A stretch of 64,000 nucleotides of DNA from Uliginosibacterium paludis (GCF_039631355.1 NZ_JBDIVF010000006.1:62001-126000), one strand, 5' to 3'; shown: positions 6,828-15,867, counted from the stretch's first letter. Made by a program: numbers and translations. Notes: generated by a model not told the origin, from the sequence alone.

Positions 6828-9473
6828 ATGAAAGCCGCAGACATCCGCTCGACCTTCCTCAACTATTTCGCCTCCAAGGGGCATCAGATCGTGGCGTCCA
6901 GCCCGGTGGTGCCCGGCGACGATCCGACCCTGCTGTTTACCAACGCCGGGATGAACCAGTTCAAGGACGTTTTCCTCGGTTTCGACAAGCGTCCCTACAC
7001 GCGCGCCACCACGGCGCAGAAGTGCATCCGCGCCGGCGGCAAGCACAACGATCTGGAAAACGTCGGCTACACCGCGCGTCACCACACCTTCTTTGAAATG
7101 CTGGGCAACTTCAGCTTCGGCGACTATTTCAAGCAGGACGCGATCCGCTACGCCTGGGAGCTGCTGACCGAGGTGTTCAAGCTTCCGGCCGACAAGCTGT
7201 GGGCCACCGTGTATGCCGAGGATGACGAGGCCTACGAGATCTGGACCCGTGAAATCGGGCTGCCCGCCGAGCGCGTGGTGCGCATCGGCGACAACAAGGG
7301 CGCGCGCTACGCTTCCGACAACTTCTGGATGATGGGCGACACCGGCCCCTGCGGCCCCTGCTCGGAAATCTTCTACGACTTCGGACCGGGCGTGGCGGGC
7401 GGCCCCCCCGGAAGCCCGGATGAAGACGGCGACCGTTTCACCGAGGTGTGGAACAACGTGTTCATGCAGTTCAACCGCCGCGTGGACGAGAACGGCAACT
7501 ACGTGATGGACCTGCTGCCGCGCCCCAGCGTGGATACCGGCATGGGCCTGGAGCGTCTGGCGCGCGTGTTGCAGGGCGTGGAGACGAACTACGACATCGA
7601 CCTGTTCGTGAACCTGATGGCTGCCGCCAAGCGCGAAGTCGAGCTGGCGGGCGGTGTCGAAGTCGATGCGAAGTCTCCTTCGCTGAAGGCCATTGCCGAC
7701 CACATCCGTGCCTGTGCCTTCACCGTGGCCGATGGCGTGGTGCCCTCGAACGAAGGTCGCGGCTATGTGCTGCGCCGCATCGCCCGTCGTGCGATCCGTC
7801 ACGGCTACAAGCTGGGTGCGCGCGCGCCCTTCTTCTACAAGCTGGTCGAGGCGCTGACCGCGGAAATGGGCTCGGCCTATCCCGAGCTGGTCGCCAAGCA
7901 GCGTCGCGTGACCGAAGTACTCAAGCAGGAAGAAGAGCGCTTTTTCCTCACGATTGCCAATGGCATGGAGATCCTCGAGTCGGCGCTGGCTGCGCTCGGC
8001 GAAGGCAAGGTGCTGGATGGCGACATCGCCTTCAAGCTCCACGATACCTATGGCTTCCCGCTGGACCTGACCGCCGATGTGCTGCGCGAGCGCAATCTCT
8101 CGGTGGATGAGGCCGGCTTCAACGCCGCCATGGCGCGCCAGCGCGAGCAGGCCCGCGCGGCCGGCAAGTTCAAGATGGCCCAGGGTCTGGAATACAAGGG
8201 CGAGCCCACGCACTTCCACGGTTATGAAAAGCTGATGGTGGAAGACGCGAAGGTCACCGCGATCTACATCGACGGCAGCCCGGCCGAAGTGGCGCGCGCC
8301 GGCGATGATGCCGTCATCGTGCTCGACAACACGCCGTTCTACGCCGAGTCCGGCGGTCAGTGCGGTGATGCCGGTTTCCTGCAGAACGGCACCGCCCGCT
8401 TTGCGGTGGACGACACGCTCAAGATCCAGGCCGACGTATTCGGTCATCATGGCCGCGTCATGGAAGGCGAGATCCGCGCGGGAGACACCATCGATGCCCG
8501 CGTCAATGGCAACACGCGTGCGGCCACGACCCGCAATCACTCCGCCACTCACCTGATGCACAAGGCCTTGCGCGAAGTGCTGGGCAACCATGTGCAGCAG
8601 AAGGGCTCGCAGGTCGACGCCGGCAAGACCCGCTTCGACTTTGCGCACAACGCACCCTTGACCGACGCCGAGATCCTCCGGGTCGAGCAGATCGTCAATC
8701 GCGAGATCATGCTCAATGCGGCCTCGCAGGCGCGGGTGATGAGCATCGAGGACGCCCAGAAGACCGGCGCCATGATGCTGTTCGGCGAGAAGTACGGCGA
8801 CTCGGTGAGAGTGCTCGACATCGGCAGTTCGCGTGAGCTCTGCGGCGGTACGCATGTGCTGCGCACCGGTGACATCGGCTTCTTCAAGATCGTCATGGAA
8901 GGTGGCGTGGCAGCGGGTGTGCGCCGCATCGAGGCCATCACCGGCGAGAACGCCATGAGCTATGTGCTCGAGCGCGATGCGCTGCTGGGCGAAGTCGCCG
9001 GCGCACTCAAGGCTCAGGCCGCGGAAGTGCCTGCCAAGCTCGCGCAGACGCTGGACCATGTGAAGGCGCTGGAGAAGGAAATTGCCGCGCTCAAGGGCAA
9101 GCTCGCCAGCAATCAGGGCGACGCGCTGATCGGGCAGGCGCTCGACGTGAATGGCGTCAGCGTGCTGGCCGCCACGCTCGAAGGGGCCGATGTACCGGCG
9201 TTGCGCGAAGCGGTAGACAAGCTGCGCGACAAGCTCGGAACGGCCGCCGTGGTGCTGGCCGCCGTGAATGAGGGCAAGGTCGCGCTGATTGCCGGTGTGA
9301 CCGCCAACCTGACCGCGAAGGTCAAGGCTGGCGAACTGGTGAACTTCGTGGCTCAGCAGGTCGGTGGCAAGGGCGGTGGCCGTCCTGACATGGCCCAGGC
9401 TGGCGGTACCGATGCCACGGCCCTGCCGGCGGCGCTCGCCGGCGTGCGGGACTGGGTGGCCGGCAAGCTGTGA
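6828..9473 (+). CDS. alaS: Alanine--tRNA ligase
   Basis: This 881-residue cytoplasmic enzyme charges tRNA-Ala. It begins MKAADIRSTFLNYF, followed by the catalytic core (FTNAGMNQFKDVFLG; HHTFFEMLGNFSFGDYF). The editing domain carries the HSATHLMHKAL zinc/editing motif and the CGGTH segment. The C-terminal C-Ala domain ends GGGRPDMAQAGG. Length is normal (E. coli enzyme about 876). An in-frame extension upstream to 6603 is rejected because the conserved N-terminus begins at 6828. It is divergent from tonB and overlaps the next small gene by 4 bases. Confidence 0.98.
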   Translation: MKAADIRSTFLNYFASKGHQIVASSPVVPGDDPTLLFTNAGMNQFKDVFLGFDKRPYTRATTAQKCIRAGGKHNDLENVGYTARHHTFFEMLGNFSFGDYFKQDAIRYAWELLTEVFKLPADKLWATVYAEDDEAYEIWTREIGLPAERVVRIGDNKGARYASDNFWMMGDTGPCGPCSEIFYDFGPGVAGGPPGSPDEDGDRFTEVWNNVFMQFNRRVDENGNYVMDLLPRPSVDTGMGLERLARVLQGVETNYDIDLFVNLMAAAKREVELAGGVEVDAKSPSLKAIADHIRACAFTVADGVVPSNEGRGYVLRRIARRAIRHGYKLGARAPFFYKLVEALTAEMGSAYPELVAKQRRVTEVLKQEEERFFLTIANGMEILESALAALGEGKVLDGDIAFKLHDTYGFPLDLTADVLRERNLSVDEAGFNAAMARQREQARAAGKFKMAQGLEYKGEPTHFHGYEKLMVEDAKVTAIYIDGSPAEVARAGDDAVIVLDNTPFYAESGGQCGDAGFLQNGTARFAVDDTLKIQADVFGHHGRVMEGEIRAGDTIDARVNGNTRAATTRNHSATHLMHKALREVLGNHVQQKGSQVDAGKTRFDFAHNAPLTDAEILRVEQIVNREIMLNAASQARVMSIEDAQKTGAMMLFGEKYGDSVRVLDIGSSRELCGGTHVLRTGDIGFFKIVMEGGVAAGVRRIEAITGENAMSYVLERDALLGEVAGALKAQAAEVPAKLAQTLDHVKALEKEIAALKGKLASNQGDALIGQALDVNGVSVLAATLEGADVPALREAVDKLRDKLGTAAVVLAAVNEGKVALIAGVTANLTAKVKAGELVNFVAQQVGGKGGGRPDMAQAGGTDATALPAALAGVRDWVAGKL

Positions 9474-9793
9474 GGCGCGGGCTCTGGCTGGCGATGGCGT
9501 TCGCTTCCTGCGCGGTGTCCGCGCAGGAAGGCGGTGCCGTGCCGGCCGCCAGCGCTTCGGCACCCATCGAAGCAACCACTGCCGCGGGCGACCGGGTGCT
9601 GCTGCATCCGGATGGCCGCTGGGCCTTTGTCGACGCGAAGAAGGCGGAGGCCGCGCGCCGCGTTGCCGAGCAGTTCCCCGAGAACCGCACGCGCCCGGTC
9701 GAAGCCCAGGGCGGTCTGTTCGGAATCGGCCGCACGCTCATGCCCGGTGACAAGGATTACAACCGTGGCAGCCTGAACCCCAAGCTGCGCTGA
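9470..9793 (+). CDS. Small exported protein of unknown function
   Basis: This 107-residue protein starts at a GTG that overlaps the alaS stop (GTGA, 9470-9473), so it is probably co-translated with alaS. Residues 1 to about 19 are a signal peptide (cleavage near VSAQE), predicting a periplasmic protein. A short motif, GDRVLLHPDGRWAFVD, resembles the beta-hairpin 'DG-W' segment common in small exported proteins of many families. The C-terminal part is charged and glycine-rich. No catalytic residues are recognisable. The SDR gene follows 3 bases later. Confidence 0.75.
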   Translation: MRRGLWLAMAFASCAVSAQEGGAVPAASASAPIEATTAAGDRVLLHPDGRWAFVDAKKAEAARRVAEQFPENRTRPVEAQGGLFGIGRTLMPGDKDYNRGSLNPKLR

Positions 9794-9796
9794 ACC

Positions 9797-10534
9797 ATGC
9801 ATCTGGTGATCCTCACCGGCGGCTCGCGCGGAATCGGTCTGGCGCTCGTGCGTCAGTTCGAGGCCTCGGGTCACCGGCTCATCGAGTTTTCCCGCAGCGC
9901 CCCGCATCCGTTTTCCCGTCGTGTTGACCTTGCCGACCCGCTGGCGGCCCGCGAGGCCATCCATGCCGGACTGGCTGATCTTGATGACAAGAGCATCGAG
10001 TCGCTGACCGTTATCGGCAATGCCGGCGTGCTCGAGCCGATCGGCCCGGCCGCGTTCAAGGATCCGGCCGCTGTGCTGGCCAACCTGAATGCCGGCTTCG
10101 TTTCCGGCATCGTTTTCTATGCCGAAGTCGTGGCCCGCTTCCAGCATCTTGCGGTGCCCAAGCGGCTGGCGAACATTTCCTCAGGCGCCGCCGACAAGGG
10201 CTACGCGGGCTGGTCGCTGTATTGCGCCGCCAAGGCGGGGCTGGAGAACTACATCCGCGCGCTCGCGCTCGAGCAGGCGGCCATGCCGCATCCCTTCCTG
10301 CCGCTCAACATCCTGCCCGGCGTGGTGGACACCGGCATGCAGGCGCTGATCCGTGGCAGCGGCGAGGAGGATTTTCCCGCGCGCGAACGCTTCGCGACGC
10401 TGCATCGCGACGGCCTGCTGGCGAGCCCCGACGAGGTCGCCCGGCGCATCCGTATCCTGCTCGCGCGGTCCGACCTGCAGCCCGGCTCGCGCCTGGATGT
10501 GCGCGACCTCTCTGCCGACGAGGCGGAGGGCTGA
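9797..10534 (+). CDS. SDR family NAD(P)-dependent oxidoreductase
   Basis: This 245-residue Rossmann-fold enzyme has the classical short-chain dehydrogenase layout: cofactor loop TGGSRGIG at residues 7-14, NAG near residue 74, catalytic Ser in NISSGAAD and the YCAAK pair (Tyr/Lys) near residues 143-147. The later ILPGVVDTGM is the usual C-terminal loop. It looks most like the sepiapterin-reductase-type subgroup, but substrate cannot be assigned. It follows the small exported gene with 3 bases between and is likely in the same transcript as alaS. Confidence 0.85.
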   Translation: MHLVILTGGSRGIGLALVRQFEASGHRLIEFSRSAPHPFSRRVDLADPLAAREAIHAGLADLDDKSIESLTVIGNAGVLEPIGPAAFKDPAAVLANLNAGFVSGIVFYAEVVARFQHLAVPKRLANISSGAADKGYAGWSLYCAAKAGLENYIRALALEQAAMPHPFLPLNILPGVVDTGMQALIRGSGEEDFPARERFATLHRDGLLASPDEVARRIRILLARSDLQPGSRLDVRDLSADEAEG

Positions 10535-10548
10535 GCCAGGCCCGGGTT

Positions 10549-10728
10549 TCAGCGTCTGCGGCGGGCCACGCCCGCCTTGCGCAGCGCGATGGCGACCGCC
10601 TGTTTCACCGCCTTGCTGCGACTGGCCGGATGGCTCGTGCCGATGTGCCCGCCCGCTTCCCATTCGTGAACGAGGCGTTTGATGTTGGCGCTGATGGTCT
10701 GACGGCTGCGGCCGGATCGGAGTGGCAT
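10549..10728 (-). CDS. Small basic protein, DUF6496-like
   Basis: The 59-residue product starts MPLRSGRSRQTISANI and contains KQAVAIALRKAG near the end. This pattern (short basic helix, then K-Q-A-V-A-I-A-L) is a widespread small family often found near phage or stress genes and annotated as DUF6496. It is strongly basic (many Arg/Lys, C-terminal ARRRR) and might bind nucleic acid. Longer in-frame readings start upstream but the family begins at this ATG. Confidence 0.7.
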   Translation of the reverse strand: MPLRSGRSRQTISANIKRLVHEWEAGGHIGTSHPASRSKAVKQAVAIALRKAGVARRRR

Positions 10729-10768
10729 GGCGTGCTTCCGGGCAAGAGGCTTGCGTTGATCTGGTGCG

Positions 10769-11299
10769 CTACAGCGAGCGCAGGACCCGGCCGCCGCTCG
10801 AATCGAGGGCAGCCAGCGCCGCCCGTTTCTGCAGCGCGTTGGCCGGACGGGCGATGACCGCCCACTGACCGCTTTCAAGCGCCTGATGCAGCCTGGCGAG
10901 CACATAGCCGTGATCCGGGCGCAAACTGATCAAACCGGCGAGCATCAGGCCCGCCATGGCGGCGAAAGCCGACAGGGTCGCGAGCACCGTGCCGGGTGTG
11001 CCGCCGGCGCCGAACCAGTCCATGCGCACCATCACCCCGCCGCCCAGCAGGCCGATGGCAAAGCCCGCCAGGCCCAGCCAGCCGTGACTGCGCAGCACGG
11101 TATGCCAGATGCCGCGCCGCTCGGGCTCCGCCTTGTTGATGACAAATGGATCTCCGGGGTGGATCACCGAGAGCTGCCAGTCCGCGAGCGAGACCTGGCT
11201 TGCAAGCAGCTGCGCGGCACGGGTCGCTGCCATGCAGTCGGGATACAGGGCGGCAATCAACGTGGCGGACGCTTCGCCGCTGAGGGCATGAGAGCTCAT
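10769..11299 (-). CDS. Inner-membrane protein of unknown function
   Basis: This 176-residue protein starts MSSHALSG, with AAGGAG ahead of the ATG. The N-terminal 80 residues look like a small alpha/beta domain (LIAALYPDCMAATRAAQLL). Two hydrophobic helices follow at about residues 75-100 and 108-130 (WLGLAGFAIGLLGGGVMV; VLATLSAFAAMAGLMLAGLI). A C-terminal cytoplasmic-type segment contains HGYVLARLHQALE. The layout of a ferredoxin-like domain plus a helical hairpin recalls stress-linked general membrane proteins, but I do not recognise a named family. Confidence 0.75.
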   Translation of the reverse strand: MSSHALSGEASATLIAALYPDCMAATRAAQLLASQVSLADWQLSVIHPGDPFVINKAEPERRGIWHTVLRSHGWLGLAGFAIGLLGGGVMVRMDWFGAGGTPGTVLATLSAFAAMAGLMLAGLISLRPDHGYVLARLHQALESGQWAVIARPANALQKRAALAALDSSGGRVLRSL

Positions 11300-11413
11300 G
11301 ATGCGCTCCTTGGCAGACAGGATGTGCGGGCAGCGCCCACGCTTCATGCTGGCTGCGCCGCCGCGCGCGATCTGTAGGTCCGTGCTGCCCCGGCGTGTAG
11401 GTCTTGTCCGGGC

Positions 11414-12628
11414 TCAGGCGCGCAGGCCGTCGGCGATCGGGCGGCGCAGGCAGAGCCAGCCCGGCAGCGTGGCAATGGCCAGACCCGCAATGGCGAGCGC
11501 TGCCGCGAGCCGCAGCTCTTCGGTGCCCAGTGTGACCGGCATCGCGAAACCCATGCGTGGCGCGAGCCAGGCGGAGAGCAGCCAGGATGCGCCGTAACCC
11601 AGCACCAGGCCGGCCGCCGCGCCCCCTGCGATCAGCAGGCCGGCTTCGAGCCAGATCACGCAGAACACATAGCGACTGCCTGCACCGATCGCGCGCAGTA
11701 CCGCAAACTGCCGGGCACGCGCGAGAAAGCCCACCAGCAGGGCCATCAGCACGGCCACCACCACCAGCACCTGGCTCGCGACCGCCAGCACCGACATCAC
11801 GTCGCGCACATTGCCCAGCGTGCTGTAGAGCTCGTTGAGCACTTCGGCGGGAAAGAGGGCCATGGATTCGTTCGTGCGTAGCGCGCCGCGCAGACCGTAG
11901 GCTGCGGCGACCGAGTCGGGCTTGACCGCGATGGCGGGCATGCCGGGCAGCCGGGTGGCGTCCCAGGGCGGGCCGATATGCGTGTCGCCCGCGGCATGAC
12001 CGGCGGGCAGTTCATGCACGGCCCAGACATCCTCCACCGGCACGAGGATGGCGCTGTCCCACACGTTGTGGCGCTCGGGCAGGCGGCCGACCACGGTGTA
12101 GGTGAGGGCGTGTTCGTGATGCTCATCCTCGTCGTCGATCCGGTGCATGCCGTGCTCGGGATGAATCTGCGCGCCCAGCGCCAGCGGCACCCGGGCACCG
12201 ATCACGGCTTCGCCACGCCGGGCGAACAGTCGGCCCTGCGCAGGCGGGAGCTGTCCGCCGCGGCTGGCAAAGCCGGCGATCGTGCCGACCACCGGATAGC
12301 CCTGCCAGCTATCGCCAAAGGCGATCGGCGCGGCATAGCGGACCCCGCGCGCGGTGCTGGCCCGGGCGAGCACCTCGCCACTGACGAGCGGGATCGACTG
12401 CAGCTTCAGATACACGCTGGTCAGCACCAGTTGCGTCGGGCTGCCGGGCGCGCCGACCAGCAGATCGAAGTCGTCCGCGGCCCGTGCGCTGCCCTGACGG
12501 AGTGCGCGCTCCTGGGCGATCACCGCAACGCCGATGGCGACCGCGAGGGCAATGAGTGCGAGCGTGACGCAGACCAGCAGACGGTTGCGGCGGTAATCGG
12601 CGAGCACGACAGGGAAGGGATTGAACAT
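11414..12628 (-). CDS. FtsX/MacB-type ABC transporter permease with a histidine-rich loop
   Basis: This 404-residue membrane protein has one N-terminal helix (residues 18-38), a long periplasmic domain, and three C-terminal helices from about residue 285 (QVLVVVAVLMALLVGFLA onward), the standard FtsX/LolC arrangement. Residues 156-173 contain an acidic/histidine cluster (HPEHGMHRIDDEDEHHEH) that could bind a transition metal. It is the last gene of a four-gene minus-strand set: alkaline phosphatase, DUF3299-like protein, ATPase, permease. From memory a similar trio (FtsX permease, ATPase, DUF3299) occurs in the zinc-regulated zrg cluster of Vibrio; the resemblance suggests a metal-linked role but the DUF2796 partner is absent here. 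Confidence 0.82.
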   Translation of the reverse strand: MFNPFPVVLADYRRNRLLVCVTLALIALAVAIGVAVIAQERALRQGSARAADDFDLLVGAPGSPTQLVLTSVYLKLQSIPLVSGEVLARASTARGVRYAAPIAFGDSWQGYPVVGTIAGFASRGGQLPPAQGRLFARRGEAVIGARVPLALGAQIHPEHGMHRIDDEDEHHEHALTYTVVGRLPERHNVWDSAILVPVEDVWAVHELPAGHAAGDTHIGPPWDATRLPGMPAIAVKPDSVAAAYGLRGALRTNESMALFPAEVLNELYSTLGNVRDVMSVLAVASQVLVVVAVLMALLVGFLARARQFAVLRAIGAGSRYVFCVIWLEAGLLIAGGAAAGLVLGYGASWLLSAWLAPRMGFAMPVTLGTEELRLAAALAIAGLAIATLPGWLCLRRPIADGLRA

Positions 12629-12652
12629 GCGGAGACGGGTGAAGAGGGCGGC

Positions 12653-13417
12653 TCAGCGTGCCTGTGGCGCGTCGGGGCGGCTGGCTTCGAGCGTGCCGGT
12701 GTGGAGTTCGAGCACCTGGTCCATGCGGGCCAGCAGGTGCTCCTCATGGGAGACGACGATCAGCGTCGCGCCCTGCTCGCGCGCCAGGTCGCAGAGCAGC
12801 TGACCGATGCGTTCGCGGTTGTCGGGATCGAGGCTGGCGGTCGGCTCATCCGCAAGCAGCACGGGGGGCGAGAAGAGCAGGGCGCGGGCGACCGCCACGC
12901 GCTGCCGCTCGCCGCGAGAGAGCAGGCCGGCGCGGCGAGTGGGTGTCCGGATGCCGACGCGATCGAGCAGTGCTGCGGCATGCTGGCGCTGCGGCGTGCT
13001 GGCCTGCCAGGCGCTGAAGCTGGCGGGCAGCAGGACGTTGTCCAGCGCCGACAGGCCGTCGATGAGATGGAAGTCCTGGAAGACCAGCCCGAGGGCGCGC
13101 TGCCGCCAGCGGGTCAGCTGCGCCGGAGTCAGCGCGCACAGGTCGACCTCGCCCCAGCAGATGCTGCCTGCGCTGGCCGGGGCGATGCCGCCCAGGCAAT
13201 GCAGCAGAGTGGTCTTTCCGGCGCCCGAGGCTCCGCGGATGCCCAGGCGCATGCCTGCGGCGAGCTGCAGGTGCTCGATCCGGAACAGATCCGTCGTCTG
13301 GCCCGCAAAGCGGAAAGCCAGCCCGCGGGCGAGCAGCATGCCGGCGGCGGATCCGGCCGGCGCGATGGCCGCTGCTGGCGGCGCGCTGAAGACGGCTTGC
13401 GTGAGGCTGTTGCTCAT
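12653..13417 (-). CDS. LolD/MacB-type ABC transporter ATP-binding protein
   Basis: This 254-residue ATPase drives the FtsX-type permease encoded 24 bases downstream. It has a Walker A (GASGAGKTT), Q-loop (VFQDFHLIDG), a signature reading LLSRGERQR where LSGGQ is usual, Walker B (VLLADEPTASLD) and H-loop (VVSHE). The start at 13417 (MSNSLTQ) is taken because it lies two bases after the upstream stop codon; an upstream in-frame extension would overlap the DUF3299-like gene. The modest N-terminal extension before the first strand (about 30 Ala/Pro-rich residues) is unusual for this family. Confidence 0.88.
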   Translation of the reverse strand: MSNSLTQAVFSAPPAAAIAPAGSAAGMLLARGLAFRFAGQTTDLFRIEHLQLAAGMRLGIRGASGAGKTTLLHCLGGIAPASAGSICWGEVDLCALTPAQLTRWRQRALGLVFQDFHLIDGLSALDNVLLPASFSAWQASTPQRQHAAALLDRVGIRTPTRRAGLLSRGERQRVAVARALLFSPPVLLADEPTASLDPDNRERIGQLLCDLAREQGATLIVVSHEEHLLARMDQVLELHTGTLEASRPDAPQAR

Positions 13418-13419
13418 GC

Positions 13420-13878
13420 TCAGTTGATCTTGTGAAACACCGCATCGCGGATGCGGAGCTGGCTGACGAAGCCGGTGACCGGATCGGTGAAGCTGCCTAC
13501 TTCGAGCACGCCCTCCACTTCCAGACGCTCCGAGAAGTTGGCCGGGATCACGGTCTTGCTGGCATAGATCACCACGATGTCGACCGGCCACTCGGCGTCC
13601 GAGGAACAGAACGGGCAGATCGCCACCGGCTCGCGGGTGAGCACGAAGAACTTGCTTTCGGGCTTGAGCGGGGGCGCCATGTAGCCACGCAGGCGCACGG
13701 TCTGCCCCTTGAGCGCCAGCGTGCGATCAGCGAACTTCAGGCCCAGCACGGTGTTGGATTTGTACAGGCCGTCGAAACCGAGCAGCTCGCTGGCAAGGGC
13801 CAGCGGGCTGGCGAGCAGCGCGGCGAGGGAAAGAAAAAACCGGCGACGCGAGCCGCCGGTTCCTGATGCTGCCGGCAT
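13420..13878 (-). CDS. Exported DUF3299-like OB-fold protein
   Basis: This 152-residue protein starts with a Tat-like signal (SRRRFFLSLAALLASPLALA), cut near residue 29. The mature domain contains VRLRGYMAPPL, a pattern typical of DUF3299, and a central AICPFCSSDAEWP with a CPFC pair where metal binding or a disulfide is plausible. It follows the alkaline phosphatase with a 2-base gap and precedes the ABC ATPase with a 2-base gap, so expression is probably coupled. In related clusters such proteins are periplasmic partners of FtsX-type transporters. The family assignment is from pattern memory. Confidence 0.7.
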   Translation of the reverse strand: MPAASGTGGSRRRFFLSLAALLASPLALASELLGFDGLYKSNTVLGLKFADRTLALKGQTVRLRGYMAPPLKPESKFFVLTREPVAICPFCSSDAEWPVDIVVIYASKTVIPANFSERLEVEGVLEVGSFTDPVTGFVSQLRIRDAVFHKIN

Positions 13879-13880
13879 GC

Positions 13881-15638
13881 TTACTTGCCGGCCTTGCCCA
13901 GCGCGAGCGCATCGGCGATCACGCGGAAGAGGTCGGTGTTTTCCATCTGGCCACGCACCTTGTCGGAGCCCGGACCGGTGGCAGTCAGGATTACGTCATC
14001 GCCGGTATGCACGCCCTGGTTCGCGCCACGCGGGCCACTGTTGGGCAGATTGCCCTGGCGGAACACCGCGCCCGGAAGATCCTTGTATTTCTCGTTGGCG
14101 ACCATGATGCCATCGGCATTCTTGATGGCCGGCACGTTCTCGCCGTCCAGGTAGGGGCGGAAGGTTTCGTAATAATCCGGCGTGTTGGCGAAGACCAGAC
14201 GCAGGCGGCGCGAGACATCGACCTTGTCCGGATAGCCGTCGGCGTCCGGTGCGGGGTAGTTCGGGAAGCCGGCGTCTTCATAGGTGCCGATCCTGTTGCG
14301 CATGTCGGGGCCGGGGGCTTCGTCATTGACCGTGCCGACGACGCTGACGCCGTGGGTGTGGTCTGCCGTCACGAGGATCAGCGTGTCGTTGCCGTTGGCC
14401 TTCGACCAGTCCTTGGCTGCTTTTACCGCGTTGTCGAGCATGATCGTGTCATAGATGGCGCGCTCGGCGTCCATCGAGTGGGAGTACTTGTCGATGCGGG
14501 CAGACTCGACCATCAGCACGAAGCCCTTCTTGTTGCGCGACAGGATCTTGATCGCGGACTTCATCTGCTCCACCACATCGGGCTGATCCGGGAACTTGCT
14601 GACCGAGCCCTTCTTGAGGAACTTCAGGTCCAGCGCGCCATCGACGTTGCCGGTGTTGTAGAGGCCAAGCAGCTTCGTGGTTTTCGCGCTGTCGGCGGCC
14701 GCGTTCATCTCGGCTTTCGTGGTCGCGAAGGCATAGCCGGCGGACTTGAACTTCTCGATGTAGTCGACTTCGTCAGTGCGCTTGGAGCCCGGCGTCGTCT
14801 TCGGCAGGAAGTTGGGCGAACCGCCACCCATCATCACGTCGATCTTCGAGTCGTAGAACATCTGCACGATGTCGTTGTAATCGGAGCGGCGGCGGGTGTG
14901 CGCCACCATGGCGGCGGGCGTGGCGTCCTCGATTTCCGAGTTGGTGACCGCACCCACGGCGAGGCCGGCGCGCCTGGCCGCTTCCGCCAGGGTTTCGACC
15001 TTCGGATGTTCGAGCGAGCCCTTGGCGCGCGAGCAGTACACGCCCAGCGCGTTCACGCAGGTCTTGTGGCCGGTGGTGTAGGCGCTGGCGGCGTTGGCCG
15101 AGTCGGTGATGATCGAGTCAGTGCCTTGGGTGGTCAGCAGCGCCATGGCCGGCATGTCGTCCATGGCCAGCTTGCCGTTGATCTTGCCGTCGCTGATGCC
15201 CTTGCTGAGGATGCGGGCCGCGGTGCGGTGGCCGATCGAGAAACCGTCACCGATGAAAAGGATCACGTTCTTCGCGCGGGCTTTTGCCGGCGTGGCATAG
15301 ACATTCCAGCTCACCTGCCGGGTGTTCGTGCCGTCCGACACTTCGACCATGTAGCGACCGGGGCGGGCGAGGGAGACATCCTTCACCATCAGGCTGGATT
15401 CACCCTTGCCGGTTTCGTCCGGAACCAGGGTGGCCTGCTTGCCGAGCACTTTCGTGTAGTCCTGGCCGTTGAGCGTGAGCTTCAGCTTCGAGGCGTCCAC
15501 CAGGCCGGGGAACTCGACCTTCAGGTCGAAGCGCGAGCCGGCGAGGATTTCGGCACGGTTGAGCGGGTAGATGGTCTGGGCAGCGGCAGGCAGGGCGATG
15601 GCCGCGCAGAGCGCAGTCGCGAGCGACGTGAGGCGCAT
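13881..15638 (-). CDS. PhoA-type alkaline phosphatase with an N-terminal beta domain
   Basis: This 585-residue periplasmic phosphomonoesterase has a signal peptide (residues 1-21, ALPAAAQ). An extra N-terminal beta-sandwich-like domain occupies about 22-130. The phosphatase domain follows, with metal ligand motif LFIGDG, nucleophile Ser in TDSANAASAYTTG, RIDKYSH (equivalent to Asp327/His331 of E. coli), TADHTHG (Asp369/His370) and HTGDDV (His412). All zinc ligands expected from the E. coli enzyme seem present. The gene heads a tight operon with the DUF3299-like and ABC genes. A candidate Pho box lies at 15704-15721. The E. coli enzyme lacks the N-terminal domain. Confidence 0.92.
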   Translation of the reverse strand: MRLTSLATALCAAIALPAAAQTIYPLNRAEILAGSRFDLKVEFPGLVDASKLKLTLNGQDYTKVLGKQATLVPDETGKGESSLMVKDVSLARPGRYMVEVSDGTNTRQVSWNVYATPAKARAKNVILFIGDGFSIGHRTAARILSKGISDGKINGKLAMDDMPAMALLTTQGTDSIITDSANAASAYTTGHKTCVNALGVYCSRAKGSLEHPKVETLAEAARRAGLAVGAVTNSEIEDATPAAMVAHTRRRSDYNDIVQMFYDSKIDVMMGGGSPNFLPKTTPGSKRTDEVDYIEKFKSAGYAFATTKAEMNAAADSAKTTKLLGLYNTGNVDGALDLKFLKKGSVSKFPDQPDVVEQMKSAIKILSRNKKGFVLMVESARIDKYSHSMDAERAIYDTIMLDNAVKAAKDWSKANGNDTLILVTADHTHGVSVVGTVNDEAPGPDMRNRIGTYEDAGFPNYPAPDADGYPDKVDVSRRLRLVFANTPDYYETFRPYLDGENVPAIKNADGIMVANEKYKDLPGAVFRQGNLPNSGPRGANQGVHTGDDVILTATGPGSDKVRGQMENTDLFRVIADALALGKAGK

Positions 15639-15703
15639 GGAAAGTGTCCTTGGGTAGTAGAAAGGCAACGCCCGGGAGGGTAGGCGCCGCAGGTTTCATT
15701 TCC

Positions 15704-15721
15704 ATGACAGACATGTTTCAG
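15704..15721 (-). promoter_or_regulatory. Candidate Pho box
   Basis: On the minus strand, CTGAAACATGTCTGTCAT matches 13 of 18 positions of CTGTCATAAATCTGTCAT, with one perfect CTGTCAT half-site. It lies 66-83 bases upstream of the phosphatase ATG, as expected for PhoB control of such a gene. Confidence 0.55.
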
Positions 15722-15803
15722 GTCACACGGGCCGCACCGCCCGGGTGCAGAAAGCTGCTTCCCGCGTCACTAGGTGAAATCCCATGTTGCCGACAATGTT
15801 TTG

Positions 15804-15817
15804 TTGATTAACATCAA
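15804..15817. promoter_or_regulatory. FNR/ANR box upstream of ompW
   Basis: TTGATTAACATCAA matches the consensus TTGATNNNNATCAA at all ten fixed bases. Its centre is 57 bases before the ompW ATG. FNR control of ompW is known in E. coli. Confidence 0.85.
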
Positions 15818-15867
15818 GCGGATTAGCCATTTCATATGTGTGGGTTTCAACAACGGAGGGGCAACTC

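Noticed and set aside
6189..9575. Minus-strand open frame of over 1100 codons opposite alaS
   Set aside because: Antisense of alaS with no domain pattern; it also crosses tonB in a different frame.
13866..15683. Plus-strand open frame opposite the alkaline phosphatase
   Set aside because: Shadow of the phosphatase gene; the minus-strand product has all catalytic motifs.
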